The notes: generated by a model not told the origin, from the letters alone. A DNA stretch of 64,000 nucleotides from Arthrobacter sp. Soil763 (GCF_001428365.1 NZ_LMSH01000001.1:315685-379684), one strand, 5' to 3'. Positions 42,918-51,159 are shown, counted from the first letter of the stretch. A program made the numbers and translations.

Positions 42918-43609
42918 CGGGCGGCGCGGTTCTCCTTACCCGGCAGGGACCGCTTGAGCCAGTGTTCGACGCCGCTGACATGGACGATGGTCAGGGCCCG
43001 GGCCAATTCCGCGTCGCCGTTCGCCAGCGCGTCCGCGATCGCCCGGTGCTCCGCGAGCGTGCGGGCCACGGCGTCTTCCTGGGTCAGGGCCCGCCAGACC
43101 CGGGCCCGCACCGTGCGGCTGTTCAGGCCGGACAGCAGACTGGCCAGATACGAGTTGCCCGAGGCCTCGGCGATCAGTGCATGGAAGTTCAGGTCGTGTT
43201 CCACCAGGTTTTCCGCGGAGTCGACGTCGACATCGTCGATTTCCTTGTGCAGCAGCGCCAACTGCTCCGGGGAGATCGCCTGGGCCGCGAGCGAGGCCGC
43301 CGAGGCCTCCAGGATCCGCCGCACCGCCAGCAGTTCGAGGACCGATGAGTCACGGCTCAGGTCCACCATGAAGGCCACGGATTCCTTCAGCAGCGCCGGC
43401 TCCAGGCTCGTGACGTATGTGCCGTCGCCCCGCCTGACGTCGAGCACCCTGATGGTCTCAAGGGCCTTCACAGCCTCCCGCAGCGAACTGCGGGAGAGCC
43501 CGAGCTTCTCGCTCAGTTCGTTTTCCGGGGGGAGTTTGTCTCCAGGCGACAATTCGCCGGTAAGGATCATGTCCTTGATCCTGGCAATCGCATCATCCGT
43601 TAGGGCCAT
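42914..43609 (-). CDS. FadR/GntR family transcriptional regulator
   Basis: 231 residues from ATG 43609 (MALTDDAIARIKDMILTGELSPGDKLPPENELSEKLGLSRSSLREAVKALETIRVLDVRRGDGTYVTSL): a GntR winged helix followed by an FCD-type all-helical effector domain (LLAVRRILEASAASLAAQAISPEQL... NLVEHDLNFHALIAEASGNSYLASLLSGL... LAEHRAIADALANGDAELA). The Asp/His/His set for a metal-bound carboxylate or sugar ligand is suggested by EHDLNFH and EHRAI. It likely controls the epimerase and ABC operons, whose promoters carry AGGTCA-N4-TGACCT and TCGGATGTTTA. The 3' end overlaps the transaldolase stop. Confidence 0.85.
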   Translation of the reverse strand: MALTDDAIARIKDMILTGELSPGDKLPPENELSEKLGLSRSSLREAVKALETIRVLDVRRGDGTYVTSLEPALLKESVAFMVDLSRDSSVLELLAVRRILEASAASLAAQAISPEQLALLHKEIDDVDVDSAENLVEHDLNFHALIAEASGNSYLASLLSGLNSRTVRARVWRALTQEDAVARTLAEHRAIADALANGDAELARALTIVHVSGVEHWLKRSLPGKENRAAR

Positions 43610-43677
43610 TGGCCCAGCATAGTTCACCGCCGGGACGGCCCGGCGGCCGCGGGCGCACCGCGGCAGGGAGGAGCGGC

Positions 43678-44472
43678 GTGACCACCATCCACCGCCGGCA
43701 GACCCGGCTCGAGGCAGTCCTGTGGGACCTGGACGGCACTTTGGTGGACACCGAACACCATTGGCGGGCCGTGCAGGCCGGCCTGGTCGGGAGCTTCGGG
43801 GGCAGCTGGACCGAAAGCCAGGCCCAGTCGATCATGGGCCGGTCCCAGGCGGACTCCGTCCGGGTCCTGCAGCGCGCCGGGGTCCGGCTCCCGGTCGAGG
43901 AGATAGCGCAGCGTGTCACGGCCGGCGTACGGGACCGGCTCCGCGGCGGGGTGCTGTGGCGGCCTGGAGCCGCGGAGCTGCTGGCGGACCTCCGGGCGCA
44001 CGGCATCCCCTGCGTCCTTGTCACCATGTCGCACCGGCACATCGTCGATGACATCCTGAGGCATTTTCCGGCCGGCAGCTTCGAGCAGACCGTCACCGGG
44101 GACATGGTCAGCAACGGCAAGCCGCATCCGGAGGCGTACGAGATGGCGTTCGCGCTGCTCGCCGGGACCCGCCCCGGGCTGTCCCGCCGGAACGTACTGG
44201 CCATTGAGGATTCGCTGCCGGGAACGACGGCGGCCCGGTCTGCCGGGCTGCCGACCCTGGGAGTTCCCCATCTGGAGCCGCTGGCCGCTGCAGACGGCCT
44301 GACAATCTGGCCCACCCTGGCCGGGCGCAGCGTCCGGGATCTTCAGGCCGCCGCGGCCGCGGCCCGGACGGCGACGGCGGCTGGCGGGAAGGCGCCCGGG
44401 ACACCGCGCCCTAGGTGCACTAGGCCGGGGAGTGCTGCGGCGCAGTCCCGGCCGCGGGGGCCAGCCAGCTGA
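43678..44472 (+). CDS. HAD family hydrolase, beta-phosphoglucomutase-like phosphatase
   Basis: 264 residues. HAD motifs: AVLWDLDGTLVDTEHHW (nucleophile DxD near residue 16), VLVTMSHR (motif II Thr), NGKPHPEAYEMA (motif III Lys) and LAIEDSLPGTTAARSAG (motif IV). The cap domain is the small helical type of PGMB/phosphatases. GTG 43678 follows GGGAGGAG. Sugar phosphate dephosphorylation or phosphomutase activity is likely. The last ~40 residues are low-complexity (AAAAAARTATAAGGKAPGTPRPRC...) and overlap by 53 bp the end of the convergent ABM gene; this may be a recently extended or frameshifted tail. Confidence 0.82.
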   Translation: MTTIHRRQTRLEAVLWDLDGTLVDTEHHWRAVQAGLVGSFGGSWTESQAQSIMGRSQADSVRVLQRAGVRLPVEEIAQRVTAGVRDRLRGGVLWRPGAAELLADLRAHGIPCVLVTMSHRHIVDDILRHFPAGSFEQTVTGDMVSNGKPHPEAYEMAFALLAGTRPGLSRRNVLAIEDSLPGTTAARSAGLPTLGVPHLEPLAAADGLTIWPTLAGRSVRDLQAAAAAARTATAAGGKAPGTPRPRCTRPGSAAAQSRPRGPAS

Positions 44473-44740
44473 GCTGTGAGCCGTCTTCCTCGATGAGCCC
44501 GCCCAGCTCGGCGTTGAACGCCTTGCTGTGCTCAGCCGTGATGTGGGCCTGGAACGCCGCCTCATCCCGGTAAATCTCGTACACGAAGTACGCCCTGGGG
44601 TTGTCCCTGCGGGTATGTGGGTCAAACACCACGTTCCCGGGCTCCGCGCGGACCCGCTCGGTCAGTTCCGCCATCATGTCGGCTACCCGGTCCTCCGTCC
44701 CGGGCTTCGCGGTGAATTCGGCGTACAAGGCAAGAGGCAC
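44420..44740 (-). CDS. Putative quinol monooxygenase (ABM domain)
   Basis: 106 residues of the antibiotic biosynthesis monooxygenase fold: PLALYAEFTAKPGTEDRVADMMAELTERVRAEPGNVVFDPHTRRDNPRAYFVYEIYRDEAAFQAHITAEHSKAF. The pattern LYAEFTAKPG...EPGN/C...F is typical of YgiN-like quinol monooxygenases and cofactor-free dioxygenases, which act as small dimers. GTG start with AAGGAGAG upstream. The 3' end overlaps the HAD gene by 53 bp. Substrate unknown; it has no obvious link to either neighbouring sugar system. Confidence 0.82.
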   Translation of the reverse strand: MPLALYAEFTAKPGTEDRVADMMAELTERVRAEPGNVVFDPHTRRDNPRAYFVYEIYRDEAAFQAHITAEHSKAFNAELGGLIEEDGSQLSWLAPAAGTAPQHSPA

Positions 44741-44809
44741 GGTCTCTCCTTCGGTCGGTGGACCCGACTCTAGCGTCCGCCGGGTCCGGACCGGAAGCGC
44801 CGCGGAGCG

Positions 44810-47143
44810 CTAGTTCACGGCGCGCACCACCGGGATCGACGCCGTCGGCGGTCCGTCGGGGAACACCGTCGGCTCCGGGCTCATCACGGCGTGCAGCGGC
44901 AGGGCCAGCGTTTCGGCGCCGACCGTGGCGCGGTGGCCGCGGACGTCGACCTCGAGCGGGGCCCCTTCCCGGACCGTCAGCCGCAGCGTAGTGTGGTCCA
45001 GCTCCACGTGCAGCAGCCCGCCGCGGAGCTTCAGGTGGAAGGACAGCGAGTCCCACTCGGTGGGCAGCCGCGGGTCGAAGTACGGTACCTCGCCCTGGTC
45101 GCGCAGGCCGGCGAAGCCGCTGACCAGCGAGCTCCACACCCCGCCGGTGGAGGCGATGTGGACGCCGTCGATCGTGTTGCCGTGCGTGTCGTCGAGGTCG
45201 ATGTAGAGCGCGTGGATGAAGTGGTCCAGCGCGGCTTTGCCGTAGCCGACCTCGGCCGCCATGATCCCCTGCACGCAGGCGGACAGGGTGGAGTCGCCGG
45301 TGGTGATCGGGTCGTAGAAGTCGAACGCCCGGCGCTTCTCCTCCGGCGTGAAGTCCTGCCACTGCAGGAACATCGCCAGGACCGTGTCGGCCTGCTTGAG
45401 CACCTGGTGCCGGTAGATCACCAGGGGGTGGAAATTGAGCAGCAGCGGATATTTGGACCGCGGCGTGCTCCAGTCCCAGGGCTCCAGGGTCATGAAGTCG
45501 TTGTCCTGCGAGTAGACCTGGAGGTCCTCGTCGAAGGGCAGCTGCATCCGGTTGGCGGCCTGCTCCCAGAGCTCCCGCTCGGCGTCGTCGATGCCCGGGT
45601 GGTCCAGGGCCGCGGCCGCCCTGAGGTTAAAGCGGGCCATGACGTTGGTGTAGAGGTTGTCATTGACGACGGCGGTGTACTCGTCGGGCCCGGTGACGCC
45701 GTGGATGTGGAATAGCCCGTCCTTGCCGAAGAAGCCCAGCGAGGCCCACATCCGCGCCGTCTCGATCAGCAGGTCGGCGCCCAGGGTCTGCTTGAACTCC
45801 GTGTCGCCGCTGGCCCAGGCGTAGCGGTTCGTGGCGAAGGCGACGGCGGCCGCGATGTGGAACTGCGCGGTGCCGGCGGCGTAGTAGGCGCTGGCTTCGA
45901 GGCCGTTGATGGTCCGCCACGGGAACAGCGCCCCCTCGACGCTGAGCTCCTTGGCGCGCACCCTGGCCTCGGGCAGCAGGTCATGGCGGAACTCAAGCAC
46001 CTGCCGGGCGTTGCCCGGGCTGGTGTACGTCAGGTACGGCAGCAGGTACACCTCCTGGTCCCAGAAGTAGTGCCCGTCGTAGCCGGAACCGGAGACGCCC
46101 TTGGCCGGGATGCCGGCCACGTCGGCGCAGGCGGTGGCCTGGGCCAACTGGAAGAGGTTCCAGCGGATGGCCTGCTGCAGTTCGGGCTGGCCGCCCACCA
46201 CGATGTCGCTGGTGGTCCAGTAGTCGCGGTAGTGCGCCTCGCTCTGGGCGAAGATCTCGCCCACCGGCAGCAGCCCGCGCTCGGCGGTGTCGACCGGGTC
46301 CTCGTCCGCGCTGCGGGCCACGGCGTAGCTGACGCTCTTCTCCAGCACGAACGGCGTGTCAGCGCCCACGGCAAGGACATAGCGGACGCTGCTGTCGTCC
46401 TGGTCCACCTGGGTGTCGAATGGCTGCACCCCGGCGGAGGTCCAGTGGTCCACGGCCATGCCCAGCAGCTGCCGGGATTCGGCGGCCGCCCAGGACAGGC
46501 GGAGCGAGCCGTCACCGCCGTCGAGCCGGACCGGCAGCAGCACGCGGCCGGCGTGGCGGCCGGCGCGGCGCGGGTCATGGGACGAGTGGTCCTCCACCGG
46601 CTGGTCCTGCCGGTTCACCACGGCCGAGGTCACGTCCGCCGAGATGTCCCGGTCCGCGGAGACCTCCAGCGAAATGCCGAGTGTTCCACGGGCCTGGTAG
46701 CCCACGGCGCGGCGCTCAGTGGTGGTCACGGTGGCACCGGAACGGCACTGCCAGACGATCCGGCATTCGTAGATGCCGGTGGCGAAATCAACGCTCCGCC
46801 GGTAATCCAGGACGGTGGACTCCTCCAGCGTCAGCATCTCGCCGTCAATGATCACGACGAAGTTGTTGGCATCCGGGATGTAGAGGATGCGCTGGCCGGT
46901 GCGGGCGAAGCCGTAGGCGTTCTCCGCGTGCTTGATGTCCCACGTCTCGTGGAAGCCGTTGATGAAACTGCCCGGAAGCTCGGCGTCGGCGGCGGCCCAG
47001 TGGGCGCCCCGGATGCCGAGGTGGCCGTTGCCGACGCTGAAGAGCGTCTCCAGCGTTCCGGCGTTGCCGGGCAGGTGGACGGTTTCCACGAGCTTCCAGG
47101 GGTCGTTGGGAAACCTGGCGCGGTCCGAGGTGATGAGGGCCAT
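44810..47143 (-). CDS. Glycoside hydrolase family 65 disaccharide phosphorylase
   Basis: 777 residues with GH65 structure: N-terminal beta-sandwich (FSVGNGHLGIRGAHWAAADAELPGSFINGFHETW), then an (alpha/alpha)6 barrel containing KGVSGSGYDGHYFWDQEVYLLPYLTYTSPGNARQVLEFRHDLLPEAR and the catalytic E488 in HGVTGPDEYTAVVNDNLYTN, close to E487 of Lactobacillus maltose phosphorylase. It phosphorolyses an alpha-linked glucose disaccharide (maltose, trehalose or kojibiose) to beta-glucose 1-phosphate and glucose. The linkage cannot be read from the sequence. It is last in lacI-pgmB-GH65; the adjacent beta-phosphoglucomutase handles the product. AAGGA precedes the ATG. Confidence 0.92.
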   Translation of the reverse strand: MALITSDRARFPNDPWKLVETVHLPGNAGTLETLFSVGNGHLGIRGAHWAAADAELPGSFINGFHETWDIKHAENAYGFARTGQRILYIPDANNFVVIIDGEMLTLEESTVLDYRRSVDFATGIYECRIVWQCRSGATVTTTERRAVGYQARGTLGISLEVSADRDISADVTSAVVNRQDQPVEDHSSHDPRRAGRHAGRVLLPVRLDGGDGSLRLSWAAAESRQLLGMAVDHWTSAGVQPFDTQVDQDDSSVRYVLAVGADTPFVLEKSVSYAVARSADEDPVDTAERGLLPVGEIFAQSEAHYRDYWTTSDIVVGGQPELQQAIRWNLFQLAQATACADVAGIPAKGVSGSGYDGHYFWDQEVYLLPYLTYTSPGNARQVLEFRHDLLPEARVRAKELSVEGALFPWRTINGLEASAYYAAGTAQFHIAAAVAFATNRYAWASGDTEFKQTLGADLLIETARMWASLGFFGKDGLFHIHGVTGPDEYTAVVNDNLYTNVMARFNLRAAAALDHPGIDDAERELWEQAANRMQLPFDEDLQVYSQDNDFMTLEPWDWSTPRSKYPLLLNFHPLVIYRHQVLKQADTVLAMFLQWQDFTPEEKRRAFDFYDPITTGDSTLSACVQGIMAAEVGYGKAALDHFIHALYIDLDDTHGNTIDGVHIASTGGVWSSLVSGFAGLRDQGEVPYFDPRLPTEWDSLSFHLKLRGGLLHVELDHTTLRLTVREGAPLEVDVRGHRATVGAETLALPLHAVMSPEPTVFPDGPPTASIPVVRAVN

Positions 47144-47190
47144 GGGTGCGTTCCTTCAGGCGGTGTGGGGTGGGAGGGCGGTGGCGGTGG

Positions 47191-47937
47191 CTAGAGCAGC
47201 TCGGCGAGGTCGTTGACCACGATCGTGGCCCCGGCGTCGAGCAGGGTTTTCCGGCCCGCGCCGCGGTCGACGCCGATGACCGAGTGGAAGTTCCCCGCAC
47301 TTCCTGCCTGGACACCGGAGACGGCGTCCTCGACGACGACGCACTGCACGCTGGGCCACCCCAGCAGCCGCGCGGCGTACTCGTAGGTGGCCGGGCTGGG
47401 CTTGCCCGGCAGTCCCTCGGAGAGGGCCACGACGCCGTCCACCACCACCGGGAAGTAGTCCGACAGTCCCGCGGCCTTGAGCACCGGAACGGCGTTGCGG
47501 GAGGAAGAGACGACGGCGAGTTTGAGTCCGCGCTGCAGTGCGGCTTCGATGAAGCGGACCGACCCCTCGAACGGCTCGACCCCGCCGGCGGCGACGATGT
47601 CGTTGAAGACCTTGTTCTTGCGGTTGCCCAGGCCGTGCACGGTGTCGTGCGACGGGTCGTCGTCCGCCGGCCCCTCGGGCAGCACGATGTTCCGCGAGGC
47701 GAGGAAGTCGCGGACGCCGTCGAACCGGGGCTTGCCGTCAATGTGGTCGAAGTAGTCGCTTTCGCGGTACGCCGCGGCCTCCGGGACGCTTTGGAGGAAA
47801 CCGTCGAAGAGCTCCTGCCAGGCACGCTCGTGCACCACCGCGGTGGGCGTCAGCACGCCGTCGAGGTCGAAGAGGATGGCGGAGGCGCCGGCGAGCACGT
47901 CGGCCGGGACCGGGGTGCCGGTGGAGGTCTCGGTCAT
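47191..47937 (-). CDS. Beta-phosphoglucomutase family HAD hydrolase
   Basis: 248 residues. HAD motifs: SAILFDLDGVLTPTAVVHERAWQELFDGFL (DxD nucleophile), LAVVSSSRNAVPVLKAAGL (Ser, motif II), GKPSPATYEYAARLL (Lys, motif III) and CVVVEDAVSGVQAGSAG (motif IV). The helical cap with YFDHIDGKPRFDGVRDFLASRNIVLPEG is close to the PgmB type fused or linked to GH65 enzymes. It converts beta-glucose 1-phosphate to glucose 6-phosphate. ATG 47937 has AAAGGA 9 nt upstream; a longer frame upstream overlaps the LacI end without coding character. Followed after 46 bp by GH65. Confidence 0.9.
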   Translation of the reverse strand: MTETSTGTPVPADVLAGASAILFDLDGVLTPTAVVHERAWQELFDGFLQSVPEAAAYRESDYFDHIDGKPRFDGVRDFLASRNIVLPEGPADDDPSHDTVHGLGNRKNKVFNDIVAAGGVEPFEGSVRFIEAALQRGLKLAVVSSSRNAVPVLKAAGLSDYFPVVVDGVVALSEGLPGKPSPATYEYAARLLGWPSVQCVVVEDAVSGVQAGSAGNFHSVIGVDRGAGRKTLLDAGATIVVNDLAELL

Positions 47938-48034
47938 GGGGAAAGTCCTTTCAAACGGGGACGGGGGACGTCGTTCAGGTGGGGATCCCGCGGGCGGCGC
48001 GGCGGCAGCCGGGCGGTGCGGGATGGAACCGGCA

Positions 48035-49063
48035 TCAGCGCCGGCGGCCGGTACTCCTGCGCTCCACCAGCTTGGTTTCCAGCAGGTGGGCGGCGGGTGG
48101 ATGGGCAGATCCCGGGCGGTGCAGCCGTTCGGCCAGCAGGGTGGCGGCGAAGGCGCCCTGGTCTGCGACGGGCTGGGCAATCGTGGTCAGCCCGAGGAAC
48201 CAGCTCATTTGGTGGTCGTCTATTCCAATGATGGAGACGTTCCCGGGCGCTGACAAACCGAGGTCCCGCAGTGCCATCAACGCTCCGAAGGCCGTCTCGT
48301 CGCATCCGGCGAAAACCGCCGACGGCATCCGGCGGTTCTCGACCAGTTCCGTCATGGCCCGGCGGCCACCCTCGATGCTGGAACCTGCCTTGACCACCAA
48401 ATCCGGGTCGACGGTCAGGTCGTGGTCGGCCAGGGCCTGTTCGAAGCCGCGGCGCCGGGCGTCCGCTGTGACCACGGTGCGTCCGGGCGGCTCCGTTCCG
48501 GCCAGCATGGCCAGGTCCCAGTGGCCCAGCCCGAGCAGGTGTCCGGTGGCCTGCCGGGCCGCCTCCTCGTCGTCGATGCCGACGTTGTCCCAGGGGACGC
48601 CGTGCATTCCGACGCTCGCGACGGCTAGGCCGGACGCTTCGAGGGCGGCCGTTTCCGCGCCGTCGAGCGCGACGTTCAACAGCAGCACCCCGTCCACGCG
48701 CTGGGCCAGGCCGGCGAGGTCGGCGAAGAGTTTGCGCTGCACCCCGGGCCGGTTCCGCAGGCTGATCAGGACGGTGTCGAAGCCGCTGTCCGCGAAGATT
48801 TCCTCGGCGGCCTCGACGGCCTGGGCGAAGAACCACGCGGTCGCGGTGGGGACGATGATGGCCACGGCGCCGGTGGTTCCGCCGGCCAGCCGGGCGGCGG
48901 CGGAGGAGGCTTTGTAGCCGAGCTTGGCGGCGGCGTCGCTGACTTTGGCCTGGGCCTTCGCGGAAACGTTGGGGAGGTGCCGTAACGCCCGGGAAACGGT
49001 GCAAATGGAGAGCCCGGAAAGGGCTGCGACGTCCTGGATGGTCACGCGTGGAGCCTTAGCCAT
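48035..49063 (-). CDS. LacI family transcriptional regulator
   Basis: 342 residues. DNA-binding helix-turn-helix and hinge: VTIQDVAALSGLSICTVSRALRHLPNVSAKAQAKVSDAAAKLGYKASSAAARLAGGTTG. The sugar-binding core follows: VAIIVPTATAWFFAQAVEAAEEIFADSGFDTVLISLRN... VDGVLLLNVALDG... GIDDEEAARQATGHLLGLGH... VFAGCDETAFGALMALRDLG... VSIIGIDDHQMSWFLGLTTIAQPV. It probably represses its own operon with pgmB and GH65 in response to the disaccharide or a product. A LacI-type site, TGTAAACGCTTATA, lies at 49129-49142, 66 bp upstream of the start. Confidence 0.9.
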   Translation of the reverse strand: MAKAPRVTIQDVAALSGLSICTVSRALRHLPNVSAKAQAKVSDAAAKLGYKASSAAARLAGGTTGAVAIIVPTATAWFFAQAVEAAEEIFADSGFDTVLISLRNRPGVQRKLFADLAGLAQRVDGVLLLNVALDGAETAALEASGLAVASVGMHGVPWDNVGIDDEEAARQATGHLLGLGHWDLAMLAGTEPPGRTVVTADARRRGFEQALADHDLTVDPDLVVKAGSSIEGGRRAMTELVENRRMPSAVFAGCDETAFGALMALRDLGLSAPGNVSIIGIDDHQMSWFLGLTTIAQPVADQGAFAATLLAERLHRPGSAHPPAAHLLETKLVERRSTGRRR

Positions 49064-49128
49064 GCGACACGGGCCTGGACCTTTCTTCCCCCTGCAGTAG
49101 TGGGCCGATCAAGTTGGCCAACGTCGAG

Positions 49129-49142
49129 TGTAAACGCTTATA
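49129..49142. promoter_or_regulatory. LacI-type operator upstream of the GH65 operon
   Basis: TGTAAACGCTTATA matches the general LacI-family form TGNAANCGNTNNCA at nine of ten defined positions, with the central CG. It is 66-79 bp upstream of the lacI start and 67 bp from the end of the esterase gene, the right place to control the lacI-pgmB-GH65 transcript. Confidence 0.65.
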
Positions 49143-49208
49143 AATTCGGCACGCAAGTGGCCCCGGCGTTCCAGCGAATGGACTTTCGTCCCTGCGGGCC
49201 GGAACGGT

Positions 49209-49826
49209 TCAGCGCAGCACGTAGTGGCGCAGGAAGGCGCCGACGTCCACGAGCTCGGCCGGGGAGATCGCATGGCCCATGCCGGGGTAGCTGCGGGCGG
49301 TGAGCTGGGTGTGCCGGTGCAGCCATTCCTCGGTGTGCGCGGTGGCGGCCTCGTTGATCACGGGATCCTCCTTGTCCCGGCCCCAAAAGAACGGCGGCCG
49401 CTCGCTGAACGACTCGCTCATGGCCAGCAGTTCGTTGTCCAGAACAAATCCGGACAGCCCGACGACGGCGCGGAACGCTTCGGGCCGCAGCCGCAGCAGG
49501 GTGCTCGCCATGGCCATGCCCTGCGAGTAGCCGAGCAGGCTGACGCTGCTGTGGTTGTCCCTGACGGCGTCGATCCAGCCGAAGACCGAGTTGGCGGCGG
49601 TGACCACGTCGGCGAAATCGTGGGTGAGGAAGTAGTCCAGCAGGAACCAGCCGTAGTCGTCGCCGATCACCTTCGGACCGCGCGGGGCGGCGCAGGTGAA
49701 CTCGGGCGGGAGGCGCGCGAAGAGGTCCGCCATCCGGGTCTCATCGGTGCCGTAGCCGTGCAGCATCACCAGCAGCGGCGTGCCGGCGCGCTCATGCTCC
49801 GGCCTGGACCATACGACAGTGTTCAT
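49209..49826 (-). CDS. Alpha/beta hydrolase, phospholipase/carboxylesterase type
   Basis: 205 residues (ATG 49826; a GTG two codons earlier is possible). The oxyanion region is LLVMLHGYGTDETRMADLFARL, the nucleophile elbow is LLGYSQGMAMASTLLRL (GYSQG, Ser), the acid Asp is in WGRDKEDPVINEAATAHTEEWL, and the His is in RSYPGMGHAISPAELVDVGAFL. This is the short, lid-less carboxylesterase/lysophospholipase class, probably cytoplasmic. Substrate not defined. It stands alone between the LacI operator region and a non-coding stretch. Confidence 0.87.
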   Translation of the reverse strand: MNTVVWSRPEHERAGTPLLVMLHGYGTDETRMADLFARLPPEFTCAAPRGPKVIGDDYGWFLLDYFLTHDFADVVTAANSVFGWIDAVRDNHSSVSLLGYSQGMAMASTLLRLRPEAFRAVVGLSGFVLDNELLAMSESFSERPPFFWGRDKEDPVINEAATAHTEEWLHRHTQLTARSYPGMGHAISPAELVDVGAFLRHYVLR

Positions 49827-50315
49827 GGGCACAGCCTAGCCAGCCACCGGCGGCGGGGCGGTCCGGGGGTGGGCCTGGCGGGCGGAGCGGGCCGGACCGG
49901 CCGGCTGGGCGTCGGGCGCAGCGAAAGGCATCGACGCTCGGCGGGCGGGCGGTGGGCGCTAGGCCGGGGCGCGCGACCCACGGCTGGGCGGCACCTCGGT
50001 GGGCACGACGCCGGGCGGCACCTCGGTTCTCGATTTCCGCTGCGGTACCGGACAGCCGCGCCCCGGATGGACTGGCGCTGTCCAACCGGACGGCCGCGCC
50101 CCGGGCCCGCGGCGCCCTGGACCGGGAAGCCCGCCCCCGTCCGGAACCGCCGCGAAAAAGGCCTCCGTCCCTCCCCCGCGAGGCCATCTGCGGCAATAAT
50201 TCCCGGCGGGGCGGGCAGCCTGATCGTTGAAAGGACACCTACCGGGCTGTAGCGTGACGCTGGACAGCATGCTTAGCACTACCTATCGGTCCCACCGGAC
50301 AACAAGGAGCAAGTC
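49827..50315. other. Intergenic stretch without a supported gene
   Basis: 489 bp of very GC-rich DNA. Several reading frames are open on both strands but none has a good start, plausible composition or family resemblance. Two copies of GGGCGGCACCTCGGT occur at 49986-50000 and 50013-50027. The last ~80 bp (CCTACCGGGCTGTAGCGTGACGCT...) before 50316 should hold the promoter of the DUF6458 gene; ACAAGGAGC at 50302-50310 is its ribosome site. Confidence 0.5.
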
Positions 50316-50579
50316 ATGAGAATCGGTTCCTCCATCTTCCTTATCGCCATCGGCGCCATCCTGGCCTGGGCCATCGCACCGGGCCTGATCCCCAACGTGG
50401 ACCAGACCATGATCGGCTACATCCTCATGGTGGTCGGCGTCATCGGGCTCATCGCTTCCCTGATCCTGGCCTCCCCCGGTCGCGGCCGCACGCGCCGGGT
50501 GAGCGAGACGCGCTCCGTCGTCGACCCCAACACCGGCGAAACCATCACCCGCAACGAGAGCCGCGACGCCGGCATCTGA
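50316..50579 (+). CDS. DUF6458 family small membrane protein
   Basis: 87 residues. Two membrane helices (GSSIFLIAIGAILAWAIAPGLIPNV and MIGYILMVVGVIGLIASLIL) are followed by a short cytoplasmic tail with the family pattern RVSETRSVVDPNTGETITRNESRDAGI. This small two-helix protein is common and conserved in actinobacteria, without known function. A strong AAGGAGC ribosome site precedes the ATG. It is monocistronic, ending in a clear terminator 35 bp after the stop. Confidence 0.85.
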   Translation: MRIGSSIFLIAIGAILAWAIAPGLIPNVDQTMIGYILMVVGVIGLIASLILASPGRGRTRRVSETRSVVDPNTGETITRNESRDAGI

Positions 50580-50613
50580 GCCCCGGGCGGATCACCGCCT
50601 CAGTAGCACCCGC

Positions 50614-50657
50614 GACGCCGGGCCCGACCAGCAAGGTCAGGCCCGGCGTCCGCTCTT
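50614..50657 (+). terminator. Rho-independent terminator after DUF6458
   Basis: An 11-bp perfect stem, GACGCCGGGCC (50614-50624) with 50640-50650, has an inner GACC/GGTC stem and is followed by CGCTCTTT. Good intrinsic terminator geometry 35 bp after the stop codon. Confidence 0.85.
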
Positions 50658-50696
50658 TAACAGCCGTCCGCCGACGCCGCCGACGCCGCCACGACT

Positions 50697-50925
50697 GGAC
50701 ACGCCCGTCCGCGCGACGAACCCGGGACCGAGCATGCCCATCCGAAGACTCGGACGCTGGGCATAACCCATCCTGCTCAGCCCTTGGCCCGAAAATTGGG
50801 CATGTCCGTCCGCCACGGGAGAACCTGCACAACGGGCATGCCCGTTGCCGGAGCCGGCCAGTGGACATAACCTAGCCTGCCCAGTCCCGGGCGCTATGGA
50901 TGGGCATGTCCGTCACCGCGGGACG
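50697..50925. repeat. Degenerate ~104-bp tandem repeat between DUF6458 and the fru operon
   Basis: Two units match with a 104-bp offset: GCATGCCC at 50732 and 50836, then a variable hairpin, CATAACC, CCTGC(T/C)CAG, and GGGCATGTCCGTC at 50798-50810 and 50902-50914. A partial unit precedes (GGACACGCCCGTCCGCGCG near 50697). ATGCCCA...TGGGCAT in the first unit can pair. The shared core TGTCCGTYCGC resembles that of the 31-bp repeats near nar. The remaining 230 bp to the fruR start hold the fru promoter. Confidence 0.75.
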
Positions 50926-51010
50926 CCCTCCCCCACACCCGGACCTCATCCCGGCGCTTCGCCACACTATTCCCGGCCGCCCCGGGCCGGGCACAACCAC
51001 AGACCCAGTT

Positions 51011-51061
51011 CTGCGTTCGTGTGGTTTTTCATTGACAAAGCCACATGAACGCAGATAAAGT
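51011..51061 (+). promoter_or_regulatory. fruR promoter with flanking inverted repeat
   Basis: -35 TTGACA (51033-51038), 17-bp spacer, -10 TAAAGT (51056-51061). CTGCGTTCGTGTGG (51011-51024) and CCACATGAACGCAG (51041-51054) form a 14-bp inverted repeat with one mismatch, flanking the -35 and filling the spacer. A third half-like site, ACTTCATGTGATGG, follows near 51072. This is a likely site for autoregulation by the DeoR-type FruR. Confidence 0.75.
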
Positions 51062-51159
51062 CAACTAATTCCACTTCATGTGATGGGGGTCACCGGAGCC
51101 GCTGGAAGCCGCAACACCAAACGCAGCAACACCGAATCAACCGTCGCGATGGAGGGCAC

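Noticed and set aside
49952-50279. Open frames on both strands in the gap before DUF6458
   Set aside because: No ribosome sites, biased Arg/Pro/Ala composition typical of shadow frames, and no family resemblance.
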